DNA of 8,802 bases from Synergistaceae bacterium (GCA_012727545.1 JAAYHA010000199.1:1-8802); one strand, 5' to 3'. Counted from the stretch's first letter, positions 1-7,286 are shown. A program made the numbers and translations. Notes: generated by a model not told the origin, from the letters alone.

Positions 1-500
1 TAGTAAAGGGCGACATAACAAAGGAAGAGACCGATGCCATAGTTAACGCGGCAAACAGCACCCTCCTCGGAGGAGGGGGCGTAGATGGCGCGATCCACAG
101 GGCTGCCGGTCCCGAACTTCTCGCTGAATGCGCAGGACTTGGAGGCTGCCCGCCGGGAGAGGCCAAGACCACCGCTGCATACAGGCTTCCTGCAAAGTTC
201 GTCATCCACACAGTCGGCCCCGTCTGGAGGGGCGGGAACTCGGACGAAGAAAAAATTCTGGAAAATGCTTACAGGAACAGCCTTAAAGAGGCTCTCCGCG
301 TCGGGGCAAAAACAGTTGCATTCCCCGCTATTTCCACCGGTGTCTACCGCTTTCCTCCGGATATTGCCGCCGATATTGCTGTCATGACCATCACTTCGTT
401 CCTCAGGGAGCATGATGAGATCGAAGAGGTCAGGCTGGTCTGCTTTTCAGAGGAATCGGCGGAACACCACAGACATGCCCTGGACAAACATTTACCCTGA
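1..500 (+). CDS. Macro-domain O-acetyl-ADP-ribose deacetylase / ADP-ribose hydrolase (5' partial)
   Basis: This is a YmdB/MacroD-type macro domain that would remove ADP-ribose adducts or deacetylate O-acetyl-ADP-ribose in the cytoplasm. The first complete codon is at 3-5 and 165 residues are visible before the TGA at 498-500. By comparison with E. coli YmdB from memory, only about seven N-terminal residues lie outside the window. The family landmarks are present in visible numbering: the KGDIT opening (2-6), the NAAN ADP-ribose loop (15-18), the GGGGVDGAIH loop (23-32) with N18 and D28 at the catalytic positions, HTVGPVW (69-75), and AFPAISTGVYRFP (106-118), which forms the phosphate-binding loop. 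The domain fills the whole protein, as in stand-alone family members. The start codon and promoter are outside the window. The next gene begins 71 bases on and has its own candidate promoter, so co-transcription is uncertain. Family assignment is firm; the physiological substrate is not known from sequence. Confidence 0.93.
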   Translation, partial: VKGDITKEETDAIVNAANSTLLGGGGVDGAIHRAAGPELLAECAGLGGCPPGEAKTTAAYRLPAKFVIHTVGPVWRGGNSDEEKILENAYRNSLKEALRVGAKTVAFPAISTGVYRFPPDIAADIAVMTITSFLREHDEIEEVRLVCFSEESAEHHRHALDKHLP

Positions 501-528
501 TAATTTCTGCCTGGGCCAATATTTACTA

Positions 529-534
529 TATAAT
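529..534 (+). promoter_or_regulatory. Candidate -10 box for the ABC-F gene
   Basis: A perfect TATAAT lies in the AT-rich gap after the macro-domain gene, 37 bases before the CTG start at 572. No convincing -35 hexamer sits 16-18 bases upstream, so this may be a weak promoter. It would give a leader of only about 30 bases, too short for the long attenuator leaders seen before some ABC-F resistance genes. Confidence 0.4.
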
Positions 535-557
535 ATCCGGTGTTCGCTGATAATTCG

Positions 558-574
558 GGAGGTAACACAAACTG
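558..574 (+). promoter_or_regulatory. Ribosome binding site that fixes a CTG start
   Basis: GGAGGT at 558-563 is followed by eight bases and then CTG at 572-574. The T of the Shine-Dalgarno sequence is the first base of an in-frame TAA (563-565), so translation of the ABC-F frame cannot begin before it. The only other codons nearby that could initiate are ATC 575 and ATA 581, both very rare as starts. Confidence 0.75.
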
Positions 575-2512
575 ATCGAGATAAAAGATCTTCAGATAAA
601 CTTTAAAGAAAATATCGTCCTTGACAGGATAAGCTGGTTTATAACCCCCAAGAGCAGGATAGGGCTTGTCGGTGACAACGGAGCAGGAAAAACCACCCTG
701 CTCCGTGTCATCGCCGGCGAGACGGAATATGACGGGGGAAGCCTGACCATACCCAGGGACCATAGAGTCGGCTATCTTCCGCAGGACCTGGTGGAGATAG
801 ACGAAATGCCGCTCCTTGACTATCTCAAAAGGCGCGCAGGTCTTGAGGATCTTGCCGTAAGGCTCTCCGAAACAGAGCATATTATGGCCTCCCTTGATGA
901 AAATTCACAGGAACTGAGATCCATGCTTGCCGTTCATGAACGTCTGCAGAGAGAGTTCGAGGCAAAGGGAGGCTTCGGATTTGATGTCGAGGCAAAACAG
1001 GTCCTGAAGGGGCTGGGATTCCACCCCGAAGAAGATGCAGAACGCATGACCTCAGAGTTTTCCGGAGGTTGGAAGATGCGTGTTGCTCTTGCCGCCCTGC
1101 TTCTCTCCCGACCTGATATTCTTCTGCTCGACGAGCCCACCAATCACCTTGACACAGAGAGCATGGAGTGGCTGGAAAACTGGCTGAAAGATTTCAGGGG
1201 CACGATCATTGCTGTCTCCCACGACCGCAGATTTCTGGATAAGATGGTCACCTCCGTCGCGGAGCTTGTCGGGGGCAGGATCAACCTTTATTCCTGCGGC
1301 TACGAAAAGTTCCTTAAGGAGCGTGAAGAACGCCGGGAGAGACTTGAAGCAGAATGGGAACAGCAGAAGGAAAAGATCGAAAACATACAGCGTTTTGTTG
1401 AGAGGTTCAGGTATAAGGCGACCAAAGCCACCCAGGTCCAGAGCAGAATAAGGCAGCTCGAAAAGATGGAGATAACAGAACTGGAGGGACCCTCAAAAAG
1501 CGTCCACTTCAAGTTTCCGGATTCTCCAAGAAGCGGCTACGAGGTCCTGTCATGCAAAAACCTTACTAAAAAATACGGCAGGAAGACCGTTTTTGAAGAT
1601 CTTGAGCTGACTGTCCACAGAGGAGAAAGATTGGCCCTGGTTGGCATAAACGGAGCAGGGAAATCCACCTTGCTCAGACTTCTTAACCTTTCTGAAGGGC
1701 CTACAGCCGGGACAGTCACTTACGGACTGAACGTAAAAAAGGCGTATTTTTCGCAGGAAAGCGCACAGAACCTTGATTACAGCAACACCATATGGCAGGA
1801 GATCAATAATACCGGCTCAAAGATGCTGGAGGGTGCAAAGCGCAATCTTCTCGGAGCATTCCTTTTTTCAGGGGAAGATATACACAAGCCCATATCTGTC
1901 CTTTCGGGGGGAGAAAAATCCAGGGTCGGACTGCTGAAGATGCTCCTCTCGGAATCGAACCTTCTGATCCTTGACGAACCCACCAACCACCTTGACTATG
2001 CCACAAAGGAACTGTTCCAGAGAGCGCTCCTTGAGTACGGCGGAACGATAATCATCGTCTCCCATGACCGCGCATTCCTTGATGACCTAGTGGAAAGGGT
2101 CATTGAGATCCGCGAAGGCACTCTGTATGACTATCCTGGCAACTACTCCCGGTTTATTGAGAAAAGGTCGATGCAGTCAGCCGCGGAGAGTGACAGCAAA
2201 GAAAATGATAAGTCTGATCTGTCCCAGGCAGAAAGGTCAAAAGAACAAAAAAGGATCGAAGCAGAGGAACGCAACAGGGTCTACCGTGAGAGGAAAGCTA
2301 TTGAGAACAGACTGTCACCCATTGAGAAAATGATAGAAAACGATGAAACGCGCAAAGAAGAGATATCGGGGCTTTTGTGCGATCCGGAAGTACTTTGTGA
2401 TTCCAATAAAGTCCAGGCACTGATGATAGAGCTGAAGGAGACCGAAAAGCGCCTTGAGGAGAACTATCCTCTCTGGGAGGAACTGGCAGCAAAAATTGAA
2501 TCAATAAAATAG
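572..2512 (+). CDS. ABC-F family ATPase (YdiF/YheS-like), CTG start
   Basis: This is a soluble tandem-ATPase ABC protein that acts on the ribosome, with no membrane segments. It has 646 residues. The first nucleotide-binding domain has Walker A GDNGAGKT (34-41), Q-loop Q71, signature SGGWKMR (164-170), Walker B LLLDEPTNHLD (184-194) and H-loop SHD (216-218). The ABC-F linker follows at about 248-313, with a FRYKATKATQ stretch like YdiF/YheS. The second domain has Walker A GINGAGKST (358-366), LSGGEKSR (444-451), LLILDEPTNHLD (464-475) and SHD (497-499). A charged coiled coil closes the protein (about 553-643). The start rests on three points: an in-frame TAA at 563-565 blocks anything further upstream, no in-frame ATG, GTG or TTG lies between it and Walker A, and CTG 572 sits 8 bases after GGAGGT (558-563). 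The encoded opening IEIKDLQINF is typical of the family. The first common start codon, GTG 791, would lose Walker A. Housekeeping translation factor is likelier than antibiotic resistance, but this is inference. Confidence 0.95.
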   Translation: MIEIKDLQINFKENIVLDRISWFITPKSRIGLVGDNGAGKTTLLRVIAGETEYDGGSLTIPRDHRVGYLPQDLVEIDEMPLLDYLKRRAGLEDLAVRLSETEHIMASLDENSQELRSMLAVHERLQREFEAKGGFGFDVEAKQVLKGLGFHPEEDAERMTSEFSGGWKMRVALAALLLSRPDILLLDEPTNHLDTESMEWLENWLKDFRGTIIAVSHDRRFLDKMVTSVAELVGGRINLYSCGYEKFLKEREERRERLEAEWEQQKEKIENIQRFVERFRYKATKATQVQSRIRQLEKMEITELEGPSKSVHFKFPDSPRSGYEVLSCKNLTKKYGRKTVFEDLELTVHRGERLALVGINGAGKSTLLRLLNLSEGPTAGTVTYGLNVKKAYFSQESAQNLDYSNTIWQEINNTGSKMLEGAKRNLLGAFLFSGEDIHKPISVLSGGEKSRVGLLKMLLSESNLLILDEPTNHLDYATKELFQRALLEYGGTIIIVSHDRAFLDDLVERVIEIREGTLYDYPGNYSRFIEKRSMQSAAESDSKENDKSDLSQAERSKEQKRIEAEERNRVYRERKAIENRLSPIEKMIENDETRKEEISGLLCDPEVLCDSNKVQALMIELKETEKRLEENYPLWEELAAKIESIK

Positions 2513-2539
2513 CTGATACAAGTCAGGAGGCTGTTTCAC

Positions 2540-2992
2540 ATGATTTATGACAGCATAGATAATTTCGTAATGTACGCCCCTAAAATAATGCCGGGTTCAG
2601 AAAAACTCTTACCCTTTCTTGAGGCTGTCAGATCCGGGTCGTTTGAAGAGATAAAGAATTCGGATCCAGGTCTTCTCGACCTTCGGTTCGGTGAGTATGA
2701 GACCCGAAAAGCAGAGGAAGTCCCCTTTGAATCGCACAGAAAATTCTGGGATCTGCAGATAGTGATGGAGGGCGAAGAGCTGGTGGGGTATTCTCCGCTT
2801 GAGGCTCTAAGCGAGACATCGGAATACGACCCCGTGTGTGATATTACCTTCTACTCGGGCAGCGGACAGATGTTCAGGCTGGGAAAAGGAATGATGATGC
2901 TTCTCTCCCCCTTTGACGGACACCAGCCCGGAGTGAGTTCTGGCAAAACTCCCTCCCGGATACGCAAGATCGTTGTTAAACTTCCCTGGTAA
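2540..2992 (+). CDS. YhcH/YjgK/YiaL (DUF386) family protein, TabA/NanQ-like
   Basis: This 150-residue protein is full length for the small cupin-like YhcH/YjgK/YiaL family. Characterised relatives include NanQ, an N-acetylneuraminate anomerase, and TabA, a biofilm-related toxin-antitoxin regulator, both cytoplasmic. Conserved polar residues expected around the metal and sugar pocket are visible: E64 and H66 in FESHRKFWD, D71 and Q73 in DLQ, and H128 in SPFDGHQP, followed by the usual basic C-terminal strand RKIVVKLP (142-149). The ATG is well supported by AGGAGG at 2525-2530, nine bases upstream. It follows the ABC-F stop by 27 bases with no obvious promoter between and is followed by a terminator, so the two are probably one transcript. 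No sialic acid or other sugar genes are in the window to indicate the substrate. The family call is firm; whether it is an anomerase is unknown. Confidence 0.9.
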   Translation: MIYDSIDNFVMYAPKIMPGSEKLLPFLEAVRSGSFEEIKNSDPGLLDLRFGEYETRKAEEVPFESHRKFWDLQIVMEGEELVGYSPLEALSETSEYDPVCDITFYSGSGQMFRLGKGMMMLLSPFDGHQPGVSSGKTPSRIRKIVVKLPW

Positions 2993-2995
2993 ATA

Positions 2996-3039
2996 AGTAA
3001 CGGGAACCATGTTGCGGCTCCCGTTACTTTGCTTCTTCT
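2996..3039 (+). terminator. Rho-independent terminator after the ABC-F/YhcH pair
   Basis: A perfect 10-bp stem, AGTAACGGGA (2996-3005) with TCCCGTTACT (3019-3028), encloses a 13-base loop and begins three bases after the YhcH stop. An interrupted T-rich stretch (TTGCTTCTTCTTTT) follows. On the other strand the tail is only TTATTT, so any service to the converging aminotransferase gene would be weak. Confidence 0.75.
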
Positions 3040-3108
3040 TTTCAGTTATTCGAATAAAAAATTTTATCCTCTGTTCAGGAACATATGGACCGGTAAGTAT
3101 CCCCCCGG

Positions 3109-4266
3109 CTATTTCCCTGCCAGTCCAAGCTGCAGAACGGCAAGGGCAGCACCGGGCTTAACATCAAGACCGCATGAAATAGCCGCTCTTTCTATTGCTG
3201 CTATCCCTGATACGAGCATATGCTTGTCAAGATTTCCCATATGTCCCATCCTGAACCCTTTTCCTGCATATTCTCCGAGGCATCCTGCCAGGAGCGCTCC
3301 CTCATCAGCACAGGCAGCTCTGAAAGAGGCATCGTCCACCGGCATGTTTGGGGGATAGAGGAAGATCGAAAGAGTCGCAGAGCGGTATTCCTTTTCAGCG
3401 AGAATCCTGAACCCTAAAGCAGCCATGGCTTCGACTACAAGGCCGGCATGATCCCTGTGACGTCGATATCTCTCTGATAGCCCTTCCTCCAGCATTATTC
3501 TTACGGATTCTTTGAGAGCTGAGATATTGTTGACAGCAGGAGTGCCCCAATACTTTTTGGTATCTGTCATAACCGGTATCCAACGTGCGTAATCTATGTA
3601 TGATTCCCTGATGGATCCCATATCTTCGCGCTTTTTCAGCGCTCTCTCTCCGGCCCAGACTATCGCCATTCCGGGAACAGAGCAAAATGCTTTCTGAGTA
3701 CAGGTAAAGTAAACATCTATGCCCCAGGACATGTCAGCTTCAACGCCGCCGCCGGCAGCTACTCCGTCAACAACAAAAAGGACCTCGGGATGCTTTTCTT
3801 TCATCATTTTCGCCATTTCCTCAAGAGGAAGCTCGACGCCCGTTGATGTTTCTACGTGTGTAACAACTGCTACAGTGTAGCCTCCTTTTGAGAGTTCCTT
3901 GTCAACTTCCTCTGGTGTTACCGATCTTCCCCATTTCGCGTCCATGGGAGTGACGTCCAACCCTCTGTTTTTGCAGATGGATATGTAACGGTCTCCGAAA
4001 TGTCCGTTTGAGCATACCAATACTTTGTCTTTTTCTCCGGCAATGTTGGCTATCGCCATTTCCATTCCCATTGTCCCAGAACCTGCCACAAGAAAGGCTA
4101 TACCTTGGCAGTTCATGATCGATCTCAGTTCAGCGAGAAGGCACTGGAATTCGGCAACAAAATCCGGATCTGTGTGTGCCTTGACTTCGCTTCCAAGTTT
4201 CTGGAGCACACTTGGCGAGACAGGTACGGGACCCGGGATCATAACAAGTTTTTTTGTGGGAATCAT
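3109..4266 (-). CDS. Class V PLP aminotransferase, alanine-glyoxylate / serine-pyruvate type
   Basis: This pyridoxal-phosphate enzyme of fold type I, class V, has 385 residues, the normal length for the alanine-glyoxylate, serine-pyruvate and ureidoglycine-glyoxylate aminotransferase group. Numbering from the chosen start, it shows the MIPGPVPVSP opening (9-18), the SGTMGME cofactor phosphate loop (63-69), HVETSTG (137-143), the cofactor-ring aspartate in VVDGVA (D167), the Schiff-base lysine in TCTQKAF (K192), and the substrate-carboxylate arginine region FRMGHMG (338-344, R339). A longer ATG start exists at 4284. However, GGAGGT at 4278-4273 lies inside that extension and is spaced six bases from the ATG at 4266 (three from the adjacent ATG at 4269), so 4266 is preferred. 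The gene is divergent from a DMT transporter and convergent with the YhcH gene. The exact amino donor and acceptor cannot be read from sequence. Cleavage-type relatives (lyases) of class V are unlikely given the carboxylate-binding arginine motif. Confidence 0.93.
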   Translation of the reverse strand: MIPTKKLVMIPGPVPVSPSVLQKLGSEVKAHTDPDFVAEFQCLLAELRSIMNCQGIAFLVAGSGTMGMEMAIANIAGEKDKVLVCSNGHFGDRYISICKNRGLDVTPMDAKWGRSVTPEEVDKELSKGGYTVAVVTHVETSTGVELPLEEMAKMMKEKHPEVLFVVDGVAAGGGVEADMSWGIDVYFTCTQKAFCSVPGMAIVWAGERALKKREDMGSIRESYIDYARWIPVMTDTKKYWGTPAVNNISALKESVRIMLEEGLSERYRRHRDHAGLVVEAMAALGFRILAEKEYRSATLSIFLYPPNMPVDDASFRAACADEGALLAGCLGEYAGKGFRMGHMGNLDKHMLVSGIAAIERAAISCGLDVKPGAALAVLQLGLAGK

Positions 4267-4322
4267 CATTTGACCTCCAGTCATATTTCAGCTTTCTGTG
4301 AAACTCGTAAAATATCAAACAT

Positions 4323-4355
4323 ATTATATGATATGGATCCATTTTCTGCCTTCAA
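4323..4355 (-). promoter_or_regulatory. Candidate promoter for the aminotransferase gene
   Basis: On the minus strand a perfect TATAAT occupies 4328-4323, but no -35 lies at the right distance from it. The neighbouring TATCAT (4333-4328) lies 16 bases after TTGAAG (4355-4350), which is a plausible alternative pair. Either would give a leader of roughly 45-60 bases. The region is AT-rich, so chance matches are possible. Confidence 0.35.
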
Positions 4356-4397
4356 ATACTGCTCGGCAGATAAAAAAGATACACACTCTTTTGTTTC

Positions 4398-4406
4398 TGC
4401 TAGAAT
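4398..4406 (+). promoter_or_regulatory. Extended -10 promoter for the EamA gene
   Basis: TGC followed by TAGAAT forms an extended -10 element (TGnTAnAAT) 38 bases before the EamA start, implying transcription from about 4413. The -35 position (about 4378-4383, GATACA) is poor, as is common for extended -10 promoters. The same CTGnTAGAATA string is found in the cysE leader promoter. Confidence 0.5.
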
Positions 4407-4444
4407 ACTTCTGCTGTTAGAAAAGCAGGGGAGACATCAGGAAA

Positions 4445-5326
4445 ATGAAATCCAAAAGTGAAGAATTTAAGGGTGGGCTTTATGTCGTAGCTGCAGGAAT
4501 GTGCTGGGGCATGACAGGGACTGTACAGGCACTTGCGCCTGAAAATGCCACATCACTTACGATCGGTTCTGCCAGAGTCTTTGGGGCCGGGTTTTTATTA
4601 TTGATATGGACTCTTTTTCGCCGGAAAAGGATCTTAGGCGGGGAAAAATGGAACCTGACCGGGATCTTTATTGCCGCCTTAGGCCTGACAGTATACCAGT
4701 TTGCCTTCTTCTCTGCAGTAAGGCTCACCGGAGTTGCGATCGGGACTATGGTCGCTATCGGATCTGCCCCCGTGCTTGCAGGGATACTGGGAAGGCTTTT
4801 TTTCAAAGAATGTCTCTCTCCCAGATGGTTCATTTCTACTATGCTTGCCATAACAGGATGTTTTCTGCTTGTTGCAGCAGGCAACAGTGATTTCTCCTCC
4901 GTCAGCGTTCCCGGAGCGGTACTTGCCTTCGGAGCAGCTCTCTCTTATGCGATGGAAGGAGCCGGACTGAGGATGATCGGTAATAGGGATCCTGTTGAGA
5001 CAGTCTCCCTGATATCAATGCTAAGCGCGCTCATGGCCCTCCCATGGCTGATAACCGGCGATATTTCATGGGTCCTTGAGCTCAGAGGCATGATATGTGT
5101 CATTGTCCTCTCTGTCTTTACAACCATACTTCCATTTTCTCTTTTCACAAAAGGCATAGAGAAGATAACCCTCGGGAAGGCATACACCCTTTCCCTTTCG
5201 GAACCTATGACCGCATGGCTGCTCTCTGCGCTGTTCCTAGGGGAACGCCTCTCCCTTATTGGATCTGTTGGAGTATTGATCCTTTTCAGCGGAATAATTA
5301 CCCTCGCATGCGACAACAGTAAATAA
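4445..5326 (+). CDS. EamA/DMT-superfamily transporter, ten TM helices
   Basis: This 293-residue inner-membrane protein consists of two EamA repeats of five helices each, the usual drug/metabolite transporter layout. Hydrophobic segments lie near residues 11-30, 40-58, 71-91, 97-119, 127-145, 155-172, 186-203, 214-233, 247-266 and 271-289. The family hallmark, a proline followed by a helix ending in a glutamate, appears in both halves: P109 with E122 and P254 with E267 in the LSEPMTAWLL...FLGER segment. Basic residues after helix 2 (FRRKR, 58-62) fit an inside loop. AGGGGAG at 4427-4433 is 11 bases before the ATG. Members of this family export amino acids, cysteine metabolites or drugs. The divergent aminotransferase suggests an amino or keto acid substrate, but no residue seen here fixes it. 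No clear terminator follows. Confidence 0.93.
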   Translation: MKSKSEEFKGGLYVVAAGMCWGMTGTVQALAPENATSLTIGSARVFGAGFLLLIWTLFRRKRILGGEKWNLTGIFIAALGLTVYQFAFFSAVRLTGVAIGTMVAIGSAPVLAGILGRLFFKECLSPRWFISTMLAITGCFLLVAAGNSDFSSVSVPGAVLAFGAALSYAMEGAGLRMIGNRDPVETVSLISMLSALMALPWLITGDISWVLELRGMICVIVLSVFTTILPFSLFTKGIEKITLGKAYTLSLSEPMTAWLLSALFLGERLSLIGSVGVLILFSGIITLACDNSK

Positions 5327-5435
5327 AATCAGTGCTATTTCTTATCGTTTTTACTCTAACTTCATTCTAATATAACATATACTATAACAATTATGCTTTT
5401 TTAGTTTAAATATTACTGATATACATTAATATCGC
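5327..5435. other. AT-rich intergenic stretch
   Basis: This is a markedly AT-rich gap between the EamA gene and the transglycosylase promoter. I see no coding potential, no hairpin followed by a T-run that would end the EamA transcript, and no repeat. The A/T-rich bases just before the promoter could act as an upstream activating element. Confidence 0.5.
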
Positions 5436-5466
5436 TTGACTTATATTGCCTCTCGGTTATTATAAT
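5436..5466 (+). promoter_or_regulatory. Promoter of the lytic transglycosylase gene
   Basis: TTGACT (5436-5441) is followed after 16 bases by TATTAT (5458-5463), which overlaps a perfect TATAAT (5461-5466) at a less favourable 19-base spacing. Transcription would start near 5470-5473, giving a 75-base leader. This is one of the two best promoters in the window. Confidence 0.6.
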
Positions 5467-5547
5467 CCGTGCGCAAAAGAGTACCTGTTTGGATGAATAT
5501 TCAGAATTTTTTCATTCTTACAGTCCCCGGAACGCAAGGAGGTAATC

Positions 5548-6414
5548 ATGCGAAAGATATGGAAAATGCGGAAGATCTTTATTCCGCAGGCAGCCGCTCT
5601 GCTGTTTGTATTAACAACAGTGGTCCTTTCTCCCAACATGGGAGTCTGCAGCGTGCCTGCCAAAAAGACCCTAAGCAACACCTCTGCCGAAGGAACCATC
5701 ATCACGACCACATATGAAACAAAAAAAGATGACGGCCAGCTGGTAGTAAAAACTACATCTTCGGTGAAAAAGAAAGAGATCGCACATCCCCGCGCCGCCT
5801 CAGGCGAAGATACCAATACCGGCAGATTTCTTAACGGACTTGACGTTTCAGTTGTAAACGCGTTGGGAAGGATGGATCTTGCTCCGGAGCATATAGACAA
5901 ATGGATAGACAACCATCCTGATTCGACCCTGAAAGAACTGAACAAAATGCCTGCCAGCAAGCAGCGTAAGGTTGCAAATATAGCAACTTTCATCAGGTCA
6001 ATCAACAAAAGGATCTCTCCTCAGATAGCCTGGAGAGAGGCTTCTGCGTTGGTTTTCTACAGCGCGAAATACAACGTTCCTACAGATCTGTCTGTAGGAA
6101 TAGCAAAGACAGAGAGCTTATTCAACCCAAGCGCCAAAAGCCACAAAGGTGCTCTTGGGGTAATGCAGGTCATGTGGAAGATCCACCACGGAATGCTCAG
6201 TGCAAAAGGCATTGCAACGACCAAGGATCACATGTTTGATCCTGAGCGCGGAGTAGAGGCCGGGGTCCTGTTGCTTTCCCGCTACATAAGCGCGTACGGC
6301 ACAGTCCAGAAAGCTCTCAACAGGTATTACGGGGGCATTTCAGTATCCTACCTGAAAAAGGTCAACAACAATATGGCAATGTTGAAACGCCATTCAGAAA
6401 AAACGGGGTTCTGA
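5548..6414 (+). CDS. Secreted SLT-type lytic transglycosylase
   Basis: This is a 288-residue exported murein hydrolase. The N-terminus is a signal peptide: basic MRKIWKMRK, a hydrophobic core (about 11-28), then a likely signal peptidase I site near 33-38. C34 is preceded by MGV, which is not a good lipobox. A threonine- and lysine-rich linker (40-90) and a helical region of unknown function (about 95-155) come before the goose-lysozyme-like SLT domain (about 165-285). The catalytic glutamate is E189 in GIAKTESLFNPSAKS, followed by GALGVMQVM (201-209) and NRYYGG (258-263), where most relatives have AYNGG. It would cleave peptidoglycan glycan strands with 1,6-anhydro product formation in the periplasm. 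The start is set by AAGGAGGT (5536-5543), close to a perfect site. It is a single-gene unit with its own promoter and terminator. No peptidoglycan-binding LysM or SPOR domain is seen. Confidence 0.92.
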   Translation: MRKIWKMRKIFIPQAAALLFVLTTVVLSPNMGVCSVPAKKTLSNTSAEGTIITTTYETKKDDGQLVVKTTSSVKKKEIAHPRAASGEDTNTGRFLNGLDVSVVNALGRMDLAPEHIDKWIDNHPDSTLKELNKMPASKQRKVANIATFIRSINKRISPQIAWREASALVFYSAKYNVPTDLSVGIAKTESLFNPSAKSHKGALGVMQVMWKIHHGMLSAKGIATTKDHMFDPERGVEAGVLLLSRYISAYGTVQKALNRYYGGISVSYLKKVNNNMAMLKRHSEKTGF

Positions 6415-6438
6415 TCTATAACAATAACTACTTTAAGC

Positions 6439-6482
6439 GCAGAAAAAGGCCCGTATCCATATGGATGCGGGCCTTTTTCTGC
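6439..6482. terminator. Bidirectional intrinsic terminator between the transglycosylase and xth genes
   Basis: This is a 44-base inverted repeat with 21-base arms, GC-rich in the middle (AGGCCCG with CGGGCCT) and broken only by one T-G pair. The arms carry five A and five T bases at mirrored positions, so either strand gives a hairpin ending in a U-run. It starts 25 bases after the transglycosylase stop and ends at the base before the xth stop codon, so it can serve both converging genes. Confidence 0.9.
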
Positions 6483-7286
6483 CTAAATTTCAAAAGAGCT
6501 GACGACAGCAGTGTGGTCTGATGGGCGTTCCATTGCTCTGAGAGATCTTTCGACCCATACCTTCCTGCTTGCCTCTGCCATAACTTCAGTACCGACTATA
6601 TGGTCTATCCTCCAGCCGATATTTCTTGAAAGCGCATCCTTTATCCTGTAATCCCAGAAGGAATACTCTCCATCGCCCGGCAGATGTTTTCTGAAAATAT
6701 CAACGAACCCCCATGACATTACCCCGGCAAATGCATCTTTTACATCACTGTGGAAACATACATGATTCGTTTTATTCTTTGGGTTGGCGACATCGAGTTC
6801 TGAGGGTGCTACGTTGAGATCACCAAGCCATAAAAGTTTATCTTTGGGAGTGAAATTCCTTTCAAACAGATCCCGCACCCTCTGAAAGAACTTCAGTTTA
6901 TACAGGTAATCAGGATGGTCTATCTCTTTGCCCTGGGGAATGTAGGTGTTCAGGATATTCAAATCCCCATACCTGGCCAGTATCACCCGGGCATTTTCCG
7001 ATTCTTCCCTCCCAGGCTCTGCAAGTCTGTCACCCAGGCCAAACCCAGCCTCATCAGGCTCGATCTTAGAAATAACTGCGACACCGTTGTACGATTTCAT
7101 ACCTTTATAGAGACAGTGATAGCCAAGTTCCTTAAAAAAATCCCCGGGAAATTCCTCATCACGGCATTTGGTCTCCTGGAGACAGAGAATATCAGGAGCA
7201 CCTTCTGATGTGAGAAAGTGTTCAAGTACCGGGATCCGGCTTTTGACAGAATTTACGTTGAAAGTGCCAATATTGATCAGAGACAT
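6483..7286 (-). CDS. xth: Exodeoxyribonuclease III (AP endonuclease, XthA/ExoA type)
   Basis: This base-excision-repair enzyme of the endonuclease/exonuclease/phosphatase fold cuts 5' of abasic sites and removes 3' blocking groups. At 267 residues it is the expected length. The active-site set is complete: N10 in GTFNVNSV, the metal ligand E38 in CLQETK, Y115 in NTYIPQG, D156 and N158 in LGDLNVAP, D228 in NIGWRIDHI, and the D257-H258 pair in PSDHTAV. The WDYR motif (211-214) followed by GWRIDH is typical of the bacterial XthA branch. GGAGGG stands six bases before the ATG on the minus strand. The gene is transcribed alone, divergent from cysE and ending in the shared hairpin at 6439-6482. No SOS box or other repair regulator site was recognised in its leader. 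Confidence 0.95.
   Translation of the reverse strand: MSLINIGTFNVNSVKSRIPVLEHFLTSEGAPDILCLQETKCRDEEFPGDFFKELGYHCLYKGMKSYNGVAVISKIEPDEAGFGLGDRLAEPGREESENARVILARYGDLNILNTYIPQGKEIDHPDYLYKLKFFQRVRDLFERNFTPKDKLLWLGDLNVAPSELDVANPKNKTNHVCFHSDVKDAFAGVMSWGFVDIFRKHLPGDGEYSFWDYRIKDALSRNIGWRIDHIVGTEVMAEASRKVWVERSLRAMERPSDHTAVVSSFEI

Noticed and set aside
344..880. Open frame of 178 codons on the minus strand
   Set aside because: It runs antisense across the macro-domain gene end, the gap and the ABC-F Walker A region. Both sense-strand proteins match known families, and this frame resembles nothing.
4267..4284. Upstream ATG start (4284) for the aminotransferase
   Set aside because: The Shine-Dalgarno GGAGGT lies inside this extension and is spaced for the ATG at 4266; no good site precedes 4284.
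4105..4461. 118-codon plus-strand frame overlapping the aminotransferase start and promoter region
   Set aside because: It is antisense to a well-supported gene and ends inside the EamA start; its product has no recognisable features.
5548..5670. Lipoprotein signal peptide on the transglycosylase (C34)
   Set aside because: The residues before the cysteine are NMGV. The position before Cys should be Gly, Ala or Ser, so a lipobox is not supported.
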